NCBI GenBank assembly: GCA_039707655.1
Contig: CM077671.1
Location: 306,590,509-306,654,508, forward strand
Source: Elymus sibiricus
Lineage: Eukaryota; Streptophyta; Magnoliopsida; Poales; Poaceae
Direction of reading: 5' to 3'
Length of the DNA: 64,000 bases
Part shown: positions 44,104 through 55,792 of the stretch, in pieces
Numbering within the stretch: position 1 is the first letter of the stretch
Layout: each line of letters starts with the position of its first letter
The notes under the pieces: generated by a model
Databases searched by the model: none
Told to the model about the DNA's origin: nothing
Seen by the model: the letters and a program-made list of their open reading frames with translations, nothing else
Program-made: the position numbers and the translations under genes

Positions 44104-47100
44104 ATGGCTCGCGTCTTCATCAACGAAGCGGTCCGTGGCATGGACTCATTTGTCTCTGGACAGATCTTCGCTTTCGGCAGCATCGTGCTGCACGCTGACC
44201 CGACCCGCCACCTAGGCCGGGTCGGAAGTTTCGTCCCTGATCAAGAAGTCAGATTCGGGAACTTAGAGTTCTCCATTGACCCTCGGGGCGATCTCTTGCT
44301 CACCGGGCTCGCAGTCTCACCTGACGCGCCCGAGGGCTCCGAGGCCTTAACCTCGGATGTCGTTTTCAACCCCGCTCACGGGGCCAATCCCGGTGACGAT
44401 CTGGACTTAAGTCCGGATCCGGCTATAGCGCCAGATCACCGGGCACCAACTCCTGCCGAATACACTTCTCGTGCTGACGCGACTGAGGTTAACTCCGAAC
44501 ACGCCAGGCAGATTGACCCGATCGAGCTCTCGACACTCTGCGAAGCTCTAGATCGGATCTCCTTGATGAAAACTACTGATGACCCAATCCCGATCCACAC
44601 TCAGATCGGTCGTGAGGCGGGTCAAGAGGGATTTTTCGTCCCACCCATCACCCATTTAGTAGCCACTATCAAGGACTTAACCGATATGTTGGACTACGCC
44701 TCCGAGGAGGCAAAGGACATGGAGGAAGAGAATCGCGTTCCCACCCCCGTCAACACCGGGCGATGGACCGCCACCTCCACCTATGACGTCTACATGGTGG
44801 ATATGCCAGCCGGTAGCGGCGAGCGCACACCAGCAAACAATGGTGATAACTCAGGTGAGGCGCCGTTGATGTCTACTACATAACCTTCTTCTTGTAGACT
44901 CGTGTTGGGCCTCCAAGCGCAGAGTTTTGTAGGACAGTAGCAAATTTTCCTCAAGTGAATGACCTAAGGTTTATCAATCTGTGGGAGGCGTAGGATGAAG
45001 ATGGTCTCTCTCAAACAACCCTGCAACCAAATAACAAAGAGTCTCTTGTGTCCCCAACACACCCAATACAATGGTAAATTGTATAGGTGCACTAGTTCGG
45101 CGAAGAGATGGTGATACAAGTGTAATATGGATGGTAGATATAGGTTTTTGTAATCTGAAAATATAAAAACAGCAAGGTAACTAATGATAAAAGTGAGCAC
45201 AAACGGTATTACAATGCTTGAAAACAAGGCCTAGGGTTCATACTTTCACTAGTGCAAGTTCTCTCAACAATAATGACATAGTTGAATCATATGTAAATCC
45301 CTCACGTGCGACAAAGAGTTCACTCCAAAGTCACAAATAGCGGAGAACATACGAAGAAATTATTGTAGGGTACGAAACCACCTCAAAGTTATCTTTTTCG
45401 ATCAATCTTATGAGCTATCCCTATAAGTGTCACGAACAGCCTTAGAGTTCGTACTAAAATAACACCTTAAGATACACATCAACCAAAACCCTAATGTCAC
45501 CTAGATACTCCAATGTCACCACGAGTACCCATGGGCTTGATTATACGATATGCATCACACAATTTCAGATTCATCATGTTGAATCCAACACAAAGAACTT
45601 CAAAGAGTGCCCCAAAGTTTCTACCGGAGAGTCAAGACGAAAACATGTGCCAACCCCTATGCATAGATTCCCAAGGTCACGGAACCCGCAAGTTGATCAC
45701 CAAAACATACATCAAGTGAATCAATAGAACATACCATTGTCACCACGGATATCCCATCGCAAGACATACATCAAGTGTTCTCAAATCCTTTAAAGACTCA
45801 ATCCGATAAGAAAACTTCAAAGGAAAAACTCAATTCATCACAAGAAGATAGAGAGGGGAAAACTCCATATGATTCATCTATATTAATAAAGCTCGCAGTA
45901 CATCAAGATCGTGTGATCTCAAGAACACGAGAGAGACAGATCAAACACATAGCTACTGGTACATACCCTCAGCCCCGAGGGTGAACTACTCCCTCCTCGT
46001 CATGCAGACCGCCGGGATGATGAAGATGGCCTCCGGTGATGGTTTCCCCCTCCGGCAGGGTGCCGGAACGGGCTCCCGATTGGTTTTTTGTGGCTACAGA
46101 GGCTTGCAGCGGCGGAACTCCCGATCTAGGTTTCTTTCTAGAGGTTTCTCGATTTATAGGAGTACTTGGCGTTGGAATCACGTCAGGGGAGTGCTCGAGG
46201 GGCCCACAAGCCAGGGGGCGCGCCCCCTAGGCTTGTGGCCTCCTCGGGACTCCTCTCCGGTATCTTTTTGCTCCGGTATTTTTTATATTTTCCAAAAATA
46301 TTCTTCGTAAATTTTCAGCCCATTCCGAGAACTTGTATTTCTGCACAAAAACAACACCACGGTAGCTCTGCTGAAAACAGCGTCAGTCCGGGTTAGTTCT
46401 AATCAAATCATACCAAAATCATATAAAATTATTGTAAACATGGCATGAATACTTCATAAATTATAGATACGTTGGAGACGTATCAGCATCCCCAAGCTTA
46501 ATTCCTGCTCGTCCTCGAGTAGGTAAATGATAAAAGAAATAATTTATGAAGTGTGAATGCTACCTAACATTTTCATCATATTCTTTTATTCTTTGTATAG
46601 CATGGACATTTGGACTTGTAAATGATTCAAAGCAATAGTCTAGTTTTAACATAATGCCTTCAATACTCAAGCATGTCAACAAACAACCATGTCTTTCAAA
46701 ATATCAACACTAAAGAAAGTTATCCCTAGCCCATCATGCTCAATCATTGATCCATTCATGAAACACACTCAAATATTAGCTATGCCCAATGCTCAAGTAC
46801 GATCATAGTGCCCCCTAGTTGGTGCTCATAAGAGAAGATGGAGACTCAAAGCAAAAAATAAAAATTGCATAAAGTAAATAGATAGGCCCTTCGCAGAGGG
46901 AAGTAGGGATTTGTAGAGGTGCCAGAGCTCAAAGTTTTAAATTGAGAGAGAAAAAATATTTTGGGTGGCATGCTTTTCCTGTCAACGAAAATGACAAAGT
47001 AGCTCACAACACTTTCCATGCTAGATATATCATTGGCGGTTCCCAAACAGAAAATAAAGTTTATTCCTTTTTCCACCAAACTTTCACTTTCCATAGCGGG

Positions 47101-50100
47101 CCGTATCCACGGTTGCCTTCCGTACCAACACTTTCCAAGGAATTTATTATTTGACAACATAAAGTAATTTTTTTTCTTTTTAATTTCGGGAATGGGCATC
47201 CCTATTACCGCCGCACTCTCGTGCAATGACAAGTGAATAAACACTCATCTTGAGAATAACACATCTAGCATGGAAAAATATTGGACACTTCCCACCGTTT
47301 CATGAGCGGTACGGGCACACAAAAGAGAAAATTTATTTTGAAGATTTAGAGATGGCGCATACAAATTTGGTTGGAACGGCATGGAAATACCGCATATAGG
47401 TAGGTATGGTGGACTCATAAGGCAAAACTTGGTTTAAGGATTTCGGATGCACAGGTAGTATTTCTACTTAGTACAAATGAAGGCTAGCAAATAGATTGGG
47501 AAGCAACCAAACCAAGAAACGAAAAATCACATAAGTGAGCATTGAACATAACTAACACCCTATAATGCACCACAAGTAGGATGTAACTTCATTGCATAAC
47601 TATTGACTTTCGTACTTGCATAGGGAATCACAAACCTTAACACCAATATTCCTACTAAGCATAATTATTCACTAACATGACTCACATATTACTATCATCA
47701 TGTTTTAAAACTATTACAAAGAATCAAGTTTAATTTGTCCCATGATCTTCATGAAAGTTTTTATTATATCCTCCTTGGATATCTATCATTTTGGGACTAG
47801 TTTCATATATTGCCATTGCTTTTTGGCAAGCTCAAACAAATTTAAGTGAAGCACATGAGCAAATGACAAGCTACTCTCAAAAGATATAAGTGAAGATCAA
47901 TGCGTAGTCACCAATTAAATAACTATGTGAAGACTCTCTCATCTAAGAATTTCAGATCTTAAGTATTTTATTCAAACAGCAAACTAAACAAAAATAGAAC
48001 TTCAAGAATAGCATGCATCATGTGAACGAATAAAAATTTAGGCTCAACATAGGCTAACCGATAGTTGACGAAGAGAGGTGGGATGAGTAGCATCCCCAAG
48101 CTTAGATGCTTGAGACTTATTGAAATATTTACTTGGGGTGCCTTGGGCATCCCCAAGTTTGAGCTTTTGTATCTCGTTCAATCCTCTCATATCATGGTTT
48201 CACCTATTCTCAAAAACTTCATCCACACAAAACTCGAAAAGAACTCGTGAGATAGGTTAGTACACATAAGAATAAATCAACACTTCATGTACTGCCAAGA
48301 CAAGTTGCACAATAATTTTCAAACATCATACTGTTTACTATCATTTCCACAATTTATATCTACCAATATAGGCTATGGAAACTATAGGATAAGTAGATAA
48401 CAAAACTATGACAGCAATCTGTCCAAACAGAACAGTCTGTAGCAATCTATTAAACCAGTGTACTTATGTAACTCAAAAAATTATGAAAATTTAGGACATG
48501 CTAAATAATTTATATGGTAATACCGTGTAAAAATTTCAGAAACTTTTCACGTCGCACTAAAATATGAAAATTCAAACACTACAGAAAAACTTTCTGTTTT
48601 TACACAGCACTCATCAAAACATGCAATGCAAGCATCCTAAGGCAATTCTTAGAACTTTTTATTGAAAAACAAGATTATAAATAACACCTAACAGAAAATA
48701 ACAAAATATAATGATGATCCAAGCAAAGCACATATTATGTGACGAATAAAAATATAGCTCCAAGTAAGATATACCGATAGTGTTGAAGACGAAAGAGGGG
48801 ATGCCTTCCGGGGCATCCCCAAGCTTAGACGCTTGAGTCTTCCTTGAATATTACCTTGGGGGTGCCTTGGGCATTCCCAAGCTTAGGTTCTTGTCACTCC
48901 TTATTCTCCTCATATCGGTGTCTCACCCAAAACTTGAAAACTTCAATCACACAAAACTTAACGGAACTTCGTGAGAAGGGTTAGTGTAATAAAGATAAAT
49001 AATTCACTTAGGTACTGTCAAGACAAGATTCATAATTGTTCCCACATGATACCTACTGTATTCTATCATTCCCATAATTTATACCGCTAAATATAAGCTA
49101 TGGAAACACTAAAACAAGCAAACTATGCATGCAAAACAGAATCTGTCAAAAACAAAACAGTCTGTGAAGATCTGTAGTATAACCATAATTCCCTATATAT
49201 AAAAATTCTGAAAAATTAGGAAAACCTGAAGAATTTGTATATCAAGACTGTGTAAAAATTTCAGATCATTATCACGCTCCAGTAAAAAATGAAAAATCCT
49301 GTACTGGAGTCAAAAGTTTCTGTTTTGGTTCAGCATCAATTCTACTCATCTTGTGAGTCATCCCAAAGGCTTTACTTGGCACTTTATTGAAATAAAAGAC
49401 ACAAAACATGATTACTACAGTAGCTTAATCATGTGATCACACAAAAACAGAAAGTAAAAGTATTGGGTTGTCTCCCAACAAGCGCTTTTCTTTAATGCCT
49501 TTTAGCTAGGCATGATGATTTCAATGATGCTCATATAAGAATAGTAGTTGAAACATGCAAAGAGCATCATGAATCTCATGACAAGCACATTTAAGTCTAA
49601 CCCACTTCCTATGCATAGGGATTTTGTGAGCAAACAATTTATGGGAGCAAGAATCAACTAGCATAGGAAGGCAAAACAAGCATAACTTCAAAACTTTCAA
49701 CACATAGAGAGGAAACTTCATATTATTGCAATTCCTACAAGCATATGTTCCTCCCTCATAATAATTTTCAGTAGCATCATGAAGGAATTTCACAATATAA
49801 CCAGCACATAAAGGATTCTTTTCATGATCCACAACAATAGAAAATTTGTCACTCTCCACATAAGCAAGTTTCTTCTCATTCATAATAGTGGGAGCAAACT
49901 CAACAAAATAACTATCATGAGATACTTGATTGACATAACCGCTTTGAATATGATGACAAGTTTCATGGTTATCATTATTCTTTATAGCATACATGTCATC
50001 ATCATAATCATCATAAATAGGAGGCATGCCATCATCACAATAAATTTGCTCATCAAAACTTGGGGGACTAAAAATATCATCTTCATCAAACATAGCATCC

Positions 50101-53100
50101 CCAAGCTTGTAGCTTTGCATATCATTAGCATCATGAATATTCAAGGAATTCATACTAACTACATTGCAATCATGCTCATCACTCAAAGATTTAGTGCCAA
50201 ACATTTTAATAACTTCTTCTTCTAACACTTGACCACAATTTTCTTTTCCATCATTTTCACGAAAGACATTAAAAAGATGAAGTATATGAGGCAACCTCAA
50301 TTCCATTTTTTTTGTAGTTTTCTGTTATAAAACCAAACTAGTGAAAAAACAAGAAACTAAAAGATTTAATTGCAAGATCTAAAGATATACCTTCAAGCAC
50401 TCACCTCCCCTGCAACGGCGCCAGAAAAGAGCTTGATGTCTACTACGCAACCTTCTTCTTGTAGACTCGTGTTGGGCCTCCAAGCGCAGAGTTTTGTAGG
50501 ACAGTAGCAAATTTCCCTCAAGTGGATGACCTAAGGTTTATCAATCCGTGGGAGGCATAGGATGAAGATGGTCTCTCTATAACAACCCTGCAACCAAATA
50601 ACAAAGAGTCTCTTGTGTCCCCAACACACCCAATACAATGGTAAATTGTATAGGTGCACTAGTTCGGCGAAGAGATGGTGATACAAGTGTAATATGGATG
50701 GTAGATATAGGTTTTTGTAATCTGAAAATATAAAAACAGCAAGGTAACTAATGATAAAAGTGAGCACAAACGGTATTACAATGCTTGAAAACAAGGCCTA
50801 GGGTTCATACTTTCACTAGTGCAAGTTCTCTCAACAATAATGACATAGTTGAATCATATGTAAATCCCTCACGTGCGACAAAGAGTTCACTCCAAAGTCA
50901 CAAATAGCGGAGAACATACGAAGAAATTATTGTAGGGTACGAAACCACCTCAAAGTTATCTTTTTCGATCAATCTTATGAGCTATCCCTATAAGTGTCGC
51001 GAACAGCCTTAGAGTTCGTACTAAAATAACACCTTAAGATACACATCAACCAAAACCCTAATGTCACCTAGATACTCCAATGTCACCACGAGTACCCATG
51101 GGCTTGATTATACGATATGCATCACACAATTTCAGATTCATCATGTTGAATCCAACACAAAGAACTTCAAAGAGTGCCCCAAAGTTTCTACCGGAGAGTC
51201 AAGACGAAAACGTGTGCCAACCCCTATGCATAGATTCCCAAGGTCACGGAACCCGCAAGTTGATCACCAAAACATACATCAAGTGAATCAATAGAACATA
51301 CCATTGTCACCACGGATATCCCATCGCAAGACATACATCAAGTGTTCTCAAATCCTTTAAAGACTCAATCCGATAAGAAAACTTCAAAGGAAAAACTCAA
51401 TTCATCACAAGAAGATAGAGAGGGGAAAACTCCATATGATTCATCTATATTAATAAAGCTCGCAGTACATCAAGATCGTGTGATCTCAAGAACACGAGAG
51501 AGACAGATCAAACACATAGCTACTGGTACATACCCTCAGCCCCGAGGGTAAACTACTCCCTCCTCGTCATGCAGACCGCCGGGATGATGAAGATGGCCTC
51601 CGGTGATGGTTTCCCCCTCCGGCAGGGTGCCGGAACGGGCTCCCGATTGGTTTTTTGTGGCTACAGAGGCTTGCGACGGCGGAACTCCCGATCTAGGTTT
51701 CTTTATGGAGGTTTCTCGATTTATAGGAGTACTTGGCGTTGGAATCACGTCAGGGGAGTGCTCAAGGGGCCCACAAGCAAGGGGGGCGCGCCCTAGGGGG
51801 GGCGCCCCCTAGGCTTGTGGCCTCCTCGGGACTCCTCTCCGGTATCTTTTTGCTCCGGTATTTTTTATATTTTCCAAAAATATTCTCCGTCAATTTTCAG
51901 CCCATTCCGAGAACTTTTATTTCTACACAAAAACAACACCACGGTAGCTCCACTGAAAACAGCGTCAGTCCGGGTTAGTTCTAATCAAACCATACCAAAA
52001 TCATATAAAATTATTGTAAACATGGCATGAATACTTCATAAATTATAGATACGTTGGAGACGTATCAGCCGTCAAGACGCCGGAAACCGCGTAAGCGATC
52101 AAAGACAAAAAAGGGAAGGGAAGCTATTGCCGGCACCGGGGAAAACGATACCCCGGAAGACCTCGGCGACCCCGATATCCCCGAGTATCCGTTGGAGGAC
52201 CAGGAAAGGCCGGAGGACCAGCGCGACCCCGAAGATCCGAACGACTCCGAGGATGAAAACTACCTCCCCCTTGTAGAGGAGGAGGATAGCCCGGACAACG
52301 AGGACCTCATCGTCCCCGAAACCATTGAGGATCATGAACGGTTCAGGCAACAGCTTTTAGCGACTGCCCGAAGCCTAAAGGCAAAAGTGCGGCAACTCAA
52401 GGCCGAACAAGACACCCTCAACGATAGATGGACAAGGGTTCTATCAGCCGAGGAAGAACACGGTGCCGGTCTATGGGACCAACCCAAGATTTACCCCCGC
52501 CGGCGGCTGCTGCCACAATTCGACGACGAGCTCCCCAATACGCCGTCCCCCAAGCACACTCCATACGACCAGCCGGACCACCCTCCCCGAGGACGAGATA
52601 GGACGGCTGGCGAGGCCGGTTATAGGCCGGCGATACCCCACAGAAGGGGAAAAGAGCCAATGGAGCCTGAGGACAGGTATAACCTGCGACGTGACCTAGA
52701 TGATAGAACAGGCCGCACGAGATCCATCTACGGATCTAGAGGGTACTCCCCTGGTAGAAGGAACGAGTACCGGCCCTGGCTCGACCGAACCAACAGAGTT
52801 CGGGAACAAAACCGGGCCAGAACAGACGCCGACTACCGGCGCGATATAGCCCGGGCCAGAGGCGCTTCCCACCCACTCTGCTTCACTGACGAGGTGATGC
52901 AGCATCAGTTCCCGGAAGGGTTTAAACCCGTGAACATCGAGCAATACGACGGAACAACTGACCCAGCAGTGTGGATCGAGGATTTCCTCCTCCACATTCA
53001 CATGGCACGAGGAGACGACCTCCACGCCATCAAGTACCTACCCCTTAAACTTAAGGGGCCAGCTCGGCACTGGTTAAACAGTCTCCCCGAAAACTCTATC

Positions 53101-54534
53101 GGGAGCTGGGAGGACCTCGAGGATGCATTCCGATCTAACTTCCAGGGCACCTATGTACGGCCCCCGGACTCCTCTGACCTAAGCAATGTCATGCAAAAGG
53201 CAGGAGAGTCCGCTCGACAATTCTGGAACCGGTTCTTGACCAAGAAAAACCAGATCGTCGATTGCCCAGATGCCGAAGCTATAGCCTCTTTCAGGCACAA
53301 TATTCGGGATGAGTGGCTGGCTCGCCAGCTCGGTCAGGATAAACCCAGGACCATGTCCGCCCTCACATCACTCATGACCCGCTTTTGCGCGGGCGAGGAT
53401 AACTGGCTAGCAAGGCGAAGCCACAACCGCGAAGACCCCGGTACTTCTGAAGTCCGGGATGGAAACGGGAAATCACGACGCAACAAAAACAAACGCCGGC
53501 ACGGCACTAGCAATGCCGATGACACGGCCGTTAAAACCAGTTTCCGCAACCCAAGATCCGGGCAGCGGAAGAAGCCTCCTAAAGGCAACCGCGACGGACC
53601 CACCCCGCTGGACAAGATCATGGAGAGGCCTTGCCAGATCCATGGCACTCTGGACAAGCCCGCCAACCACACCAACCGTAATTGTTGGGTGTTTAAACAG
53701 GCTAGCAAACTCGCAACCGAGGACCAGGGCAAAGGCCCACGCAGCGAGGACGACGAGGAGCCCCGCGGTCCGAGCAATGGAGGTCAGAAGAAGTTCCCTC
53801 CAGAGGTAAAAACTGTGAACATGATATACGCCACTCATATACCTAAAAAGGAGAGGAAGCGCGCCCTTCGAGAGGTCTACGCCGTAGAGCCTGTAGCCCC
53901 GAAGTTTAACCCATGGTCGGCCTATCAGATCACTTTTGATCGACGAGATCACCCGACCAGTATCCGTCACGGAGGTTCGGCGGCCCTCGTCCTAGACCCC
54001 ATTATCAATGGGTATCACCTCACTAAAGTCCTAATGGATGGAGGAAGTAGCCTCAATCTGATCTACTCAGATATGGTGAAAAAGATGGGCATAGATCCGT
54101 CAAGGATAAAGCCTAGCAACAGTACCTTTAAAGGAGTGATCCCAGGTGTCGAAGCCCGGTGCACAGGCTCTGTTAGCCTGGAAGTAGTGTTCAGTTCGCC
54201 TGACAACTTCCGCAGCGAGGAATTGATCTTCGACATCGTCTCCTTCCGCAGCGGCTATCACGCCCTGCTCAGCCGTACAGCGTTCGCTCGCTTTAATGCC
54301 GTCTCACATTACGCATACCTCAAGCTCAAGATGCCTGGCCCCAAGGGGGTCATCACCGTCAACGGCAACACAGAGCGTTCCCTCCGAACTAAGGAGCATG
54401 CATTGGCCCTGGCGGTCGAATTCCATTATGAAGACGGACGGCAAACACCCAAATCGGCCATAAAGGCCCGTAAGGTCGACAAACGAGTTCGGTTTCAATC
54501 CGAACTCCCAGACTCTTCTGCTCCCCAGAAATAG
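44104..54534 (+). CDS. Gypsy gag-protease reading frame, interrupted by a nested retrotransposon
   Basis: The frame opens at ATG 44104, 45 bases after the LTR. It runs to 44866 and resumes without a shift at 52073 once the nested element and one TSD copy are discounted, ending at 54534 (about 1074 residues). An acidic/basic N-terminal region is followed by the retrotransposon gag domain (AVWIEDFLLHIHMARGDD, GPARHWLNSLP, ESARQFWNRFL, about 550-705). Next comes a C-x2-H...H-x4-C zinc-knuckle-like motif (CQIHGTLDKPANH, NRNC) and a retroviral-type aspartic protease with MDGGSSLNLIY near residue 908. No polymerase follows. The frame was still open when the nested element inserted, so the gag was probably functional then; as it stands the insertion breaks it. 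Confidence 0.85.
44867..46485 (-). repeat. 3' LTR of the Athila-like element
   Basis: 1619 bp. On the minus strand it runs TGATACGTCTCC to AGTAGACATCA. TATA-like CCTATAAATC at 46151-46160. Preceded on the minus strand by the purine-rich AGCTTGGGGATGC (46486-46498), the likely polypurine tract. Confidence 0.92.
46486..49520 (-). other. Non-coding interior of the Athila-like element
   Basis: AT-rich, no coding capacity. Two diverged copies of a ~0.72-kb unit lie head to tail (about 48000-48690 and 48720-49410). Each carries, in plus-strand orientation, GCATCCCCAAGCTTAGA and CTTGGGCAT motifs, so polypurine-tract-like sequences recur inside the element. Confidence 0.75.
49521..50306 (-). CDS. 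Uncharacterised acidic protein of the Athila-like element
   Basis: 261 residues, starting about 100 bases after the primer-binding site, where gag would be. It opens MELRLPHILHLFNVFREND. A strongly acidic, Tyr/Asp-rich middle follows (MFDEDDIFSPPSFDEQIYC, YDDYDDDMYAIKNNDN) and then a C-terminal part with cysteine pairs (GTYACRNCNN, ...LKCACHEIHDALC). I recall this protein type from many Triticeae non-autonomous elements but know of no function or domain name for it. It is not a recognisable gag: there is no CCHC zinc knuckle. The frame is open and apparently conserved, which suggests selection, but it could be a relic. Confidence 0.6.
   Translation of the reverse strand: MELRLPHILHLFNVFRENDGKENCGQVLEEEVIKMFGTKSLSDEHDCNVVSMNSLNIHDANDMQSYKLGDAMFDEDDIFSPPSFDEQIYCDDGMPPIYDDYDDDMYAIKNNDNHETCHHIQSGYVNQVSHDSYFVEFAPTIMNEKKLAYVESDKFSIVVDHEKNPLCAGYIVKFLHDATENYYEGGTYACRNCNNMKFPLYVLKVLKLCLFCLPMLVDSCSHKLFAHKIPMHRKWVRLKCACHEIHDALCMFQLLFLYEHH
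50406..50423 (-). other. Primer-binding site (tRNA-Asp type) of the Athila-like element
   Basis: The minus strand reads TGGCGCCGTTGCAGGGGA, ten bases after the LTR end. One change from the TGGCGCCGTTGCCGGGGA consensus. Confidence 0.85.
50434..52067 (-). repeat. 5' LTR of the Athila-like element
   Basis: 1634 bp, colinear with the other LTR except for a 15-bp insertion of GC-rich sequence around 51775-51805. TATA-like CCTATAAATC at 51718-51727 on the minus strand. Confidence 0.92.
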
Positions 54535-55792
54535 GGATACGCCCCCCATTGCACAGCCCTAACGACCGCCAAACACGTGCCAAGAAGGCACAACTTCGCG
54601 CTCAAGATCCCATGGGTAGCAATGGGGAGCAACCATCAAATGGTAAGTGTTCGGCTGGACCGACCAATACCAATACACGTCCTCGGACAAAACACGGGTA
54701 CCATTAAGGACCTGCTAAAAAGCGTAAAGCTCATCGATACTTCGGCGACTTCTCAAGACCTTTTTCCCAAGGTCCGCTCGGCGACAGCGTCACTCTTAAT
54801 GGGATGCAACCCCCACAGAGGAACATGAACGGACAGGTGACAAGGCACATCGAGGACATCATGTCATCAATCGAAGACTCCTGGTACAGCCTCCCCTCTG
54901 TAAATTTTATATTTCATCTACGTGTAAACAGTTGCTTTGGCAATCCAAGTTATAAGAATTATTGAAGAAGTACAAAACCATTATATATGGCCACTTTGTT
55001 GTCTTTTATACATCCTCTGTTCTTCTCTTGGTAACGCTTCTTGCGTAAACTGTTCGGTATATATTATGATGCAACCGGCTAATAGACCGGGGGCTCGAAT
55101 TTAAAATCGCCTTGAACATCACCCCAGTAAAATTGATCGTGTGTTTGGCGTCTTGGGTTTTTGCTTTATATGCATCGGATCCGAACTATGTCTTGGGTCA
55201 ATAGTTGGGTTGCCCGGCTCCTGTGCTTGCCCTCTTACGTTCCGCTCGTTCGGCTAAAAGGGCAAAGGGAGAACCACTGCGATTGTGCTTCCAGCTCCTT
55301 TGGTCAAGCACCTCAGTGGAGAAAGCCGAAAACTGACCGTCATAGTAAGCGAGAACCGGTCTGCAAATCCAAGCATTAGTGTCATACTAAAAGATCGATA
55401 GAGGTTATTCCGTGTTATACGATGGGTTTCGTTCTAGTACAAACCATGTGATGCCAACTTCGGCCCCGAACATCACCCTGGGGGCTGGTTATAAGCCCCC
55501 CGCATTTTTCTACACTCCCACGGCTAAGTGAAAGCGATAGAGCACCACAGTCCGATTGCCTTGTCCCGCTCGCACTACCGCCTTCAGGCGCCGATACCTC
55601 GGCTAAGGGTAAAAGTGCGGATACAGAGACACCCCGCGTAGTATCTACGTGGGGGCTGAAGCCGACGACTCGCTGCTTTCAGATGAACCGGCCACATAGG
55701 AGTCTAAATAAACATAAACTACTTATAAGACATGATAAACCATGCAACACTAATTATAAAGCGTTAAAGTCTTTGGACATATTACATCACGC
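54535..55792. other. Non-coding spacer of the Gypsy element
   Basis: Lies between the end of gag-protease and the 3' end of the antisense gene, where polymerase genes would normally be. Only short frames. It contains GGGGGCT-type motifs. Confidence 0.6.

Larger units (their letters stand above)
44867..52067 (-). mobile_element. Athila-like Gypsy retrotransposon, complete but non-autonomous, nested in gag
   Basis: LTRs at 44867-46485 (1619 bp) and 50434-52067 (1634 bp) are flanked by GCCGT at 44862-44866 and 52068-52072. On the minus strand the LTR begins TGATACGTCTCCAACGTATC. The primer-binding site TGGCGCCGTTGC is complementary to tRNA-Asp, as in Athila-group elements. The LTRs differ by about 20 substitutions plus a 15-bp indel near 51775. 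The interior encodes one unknown acidic protein and no polymerase, and contains a diverged 0.7-kb tandem duplication. Confidence 0.92.
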
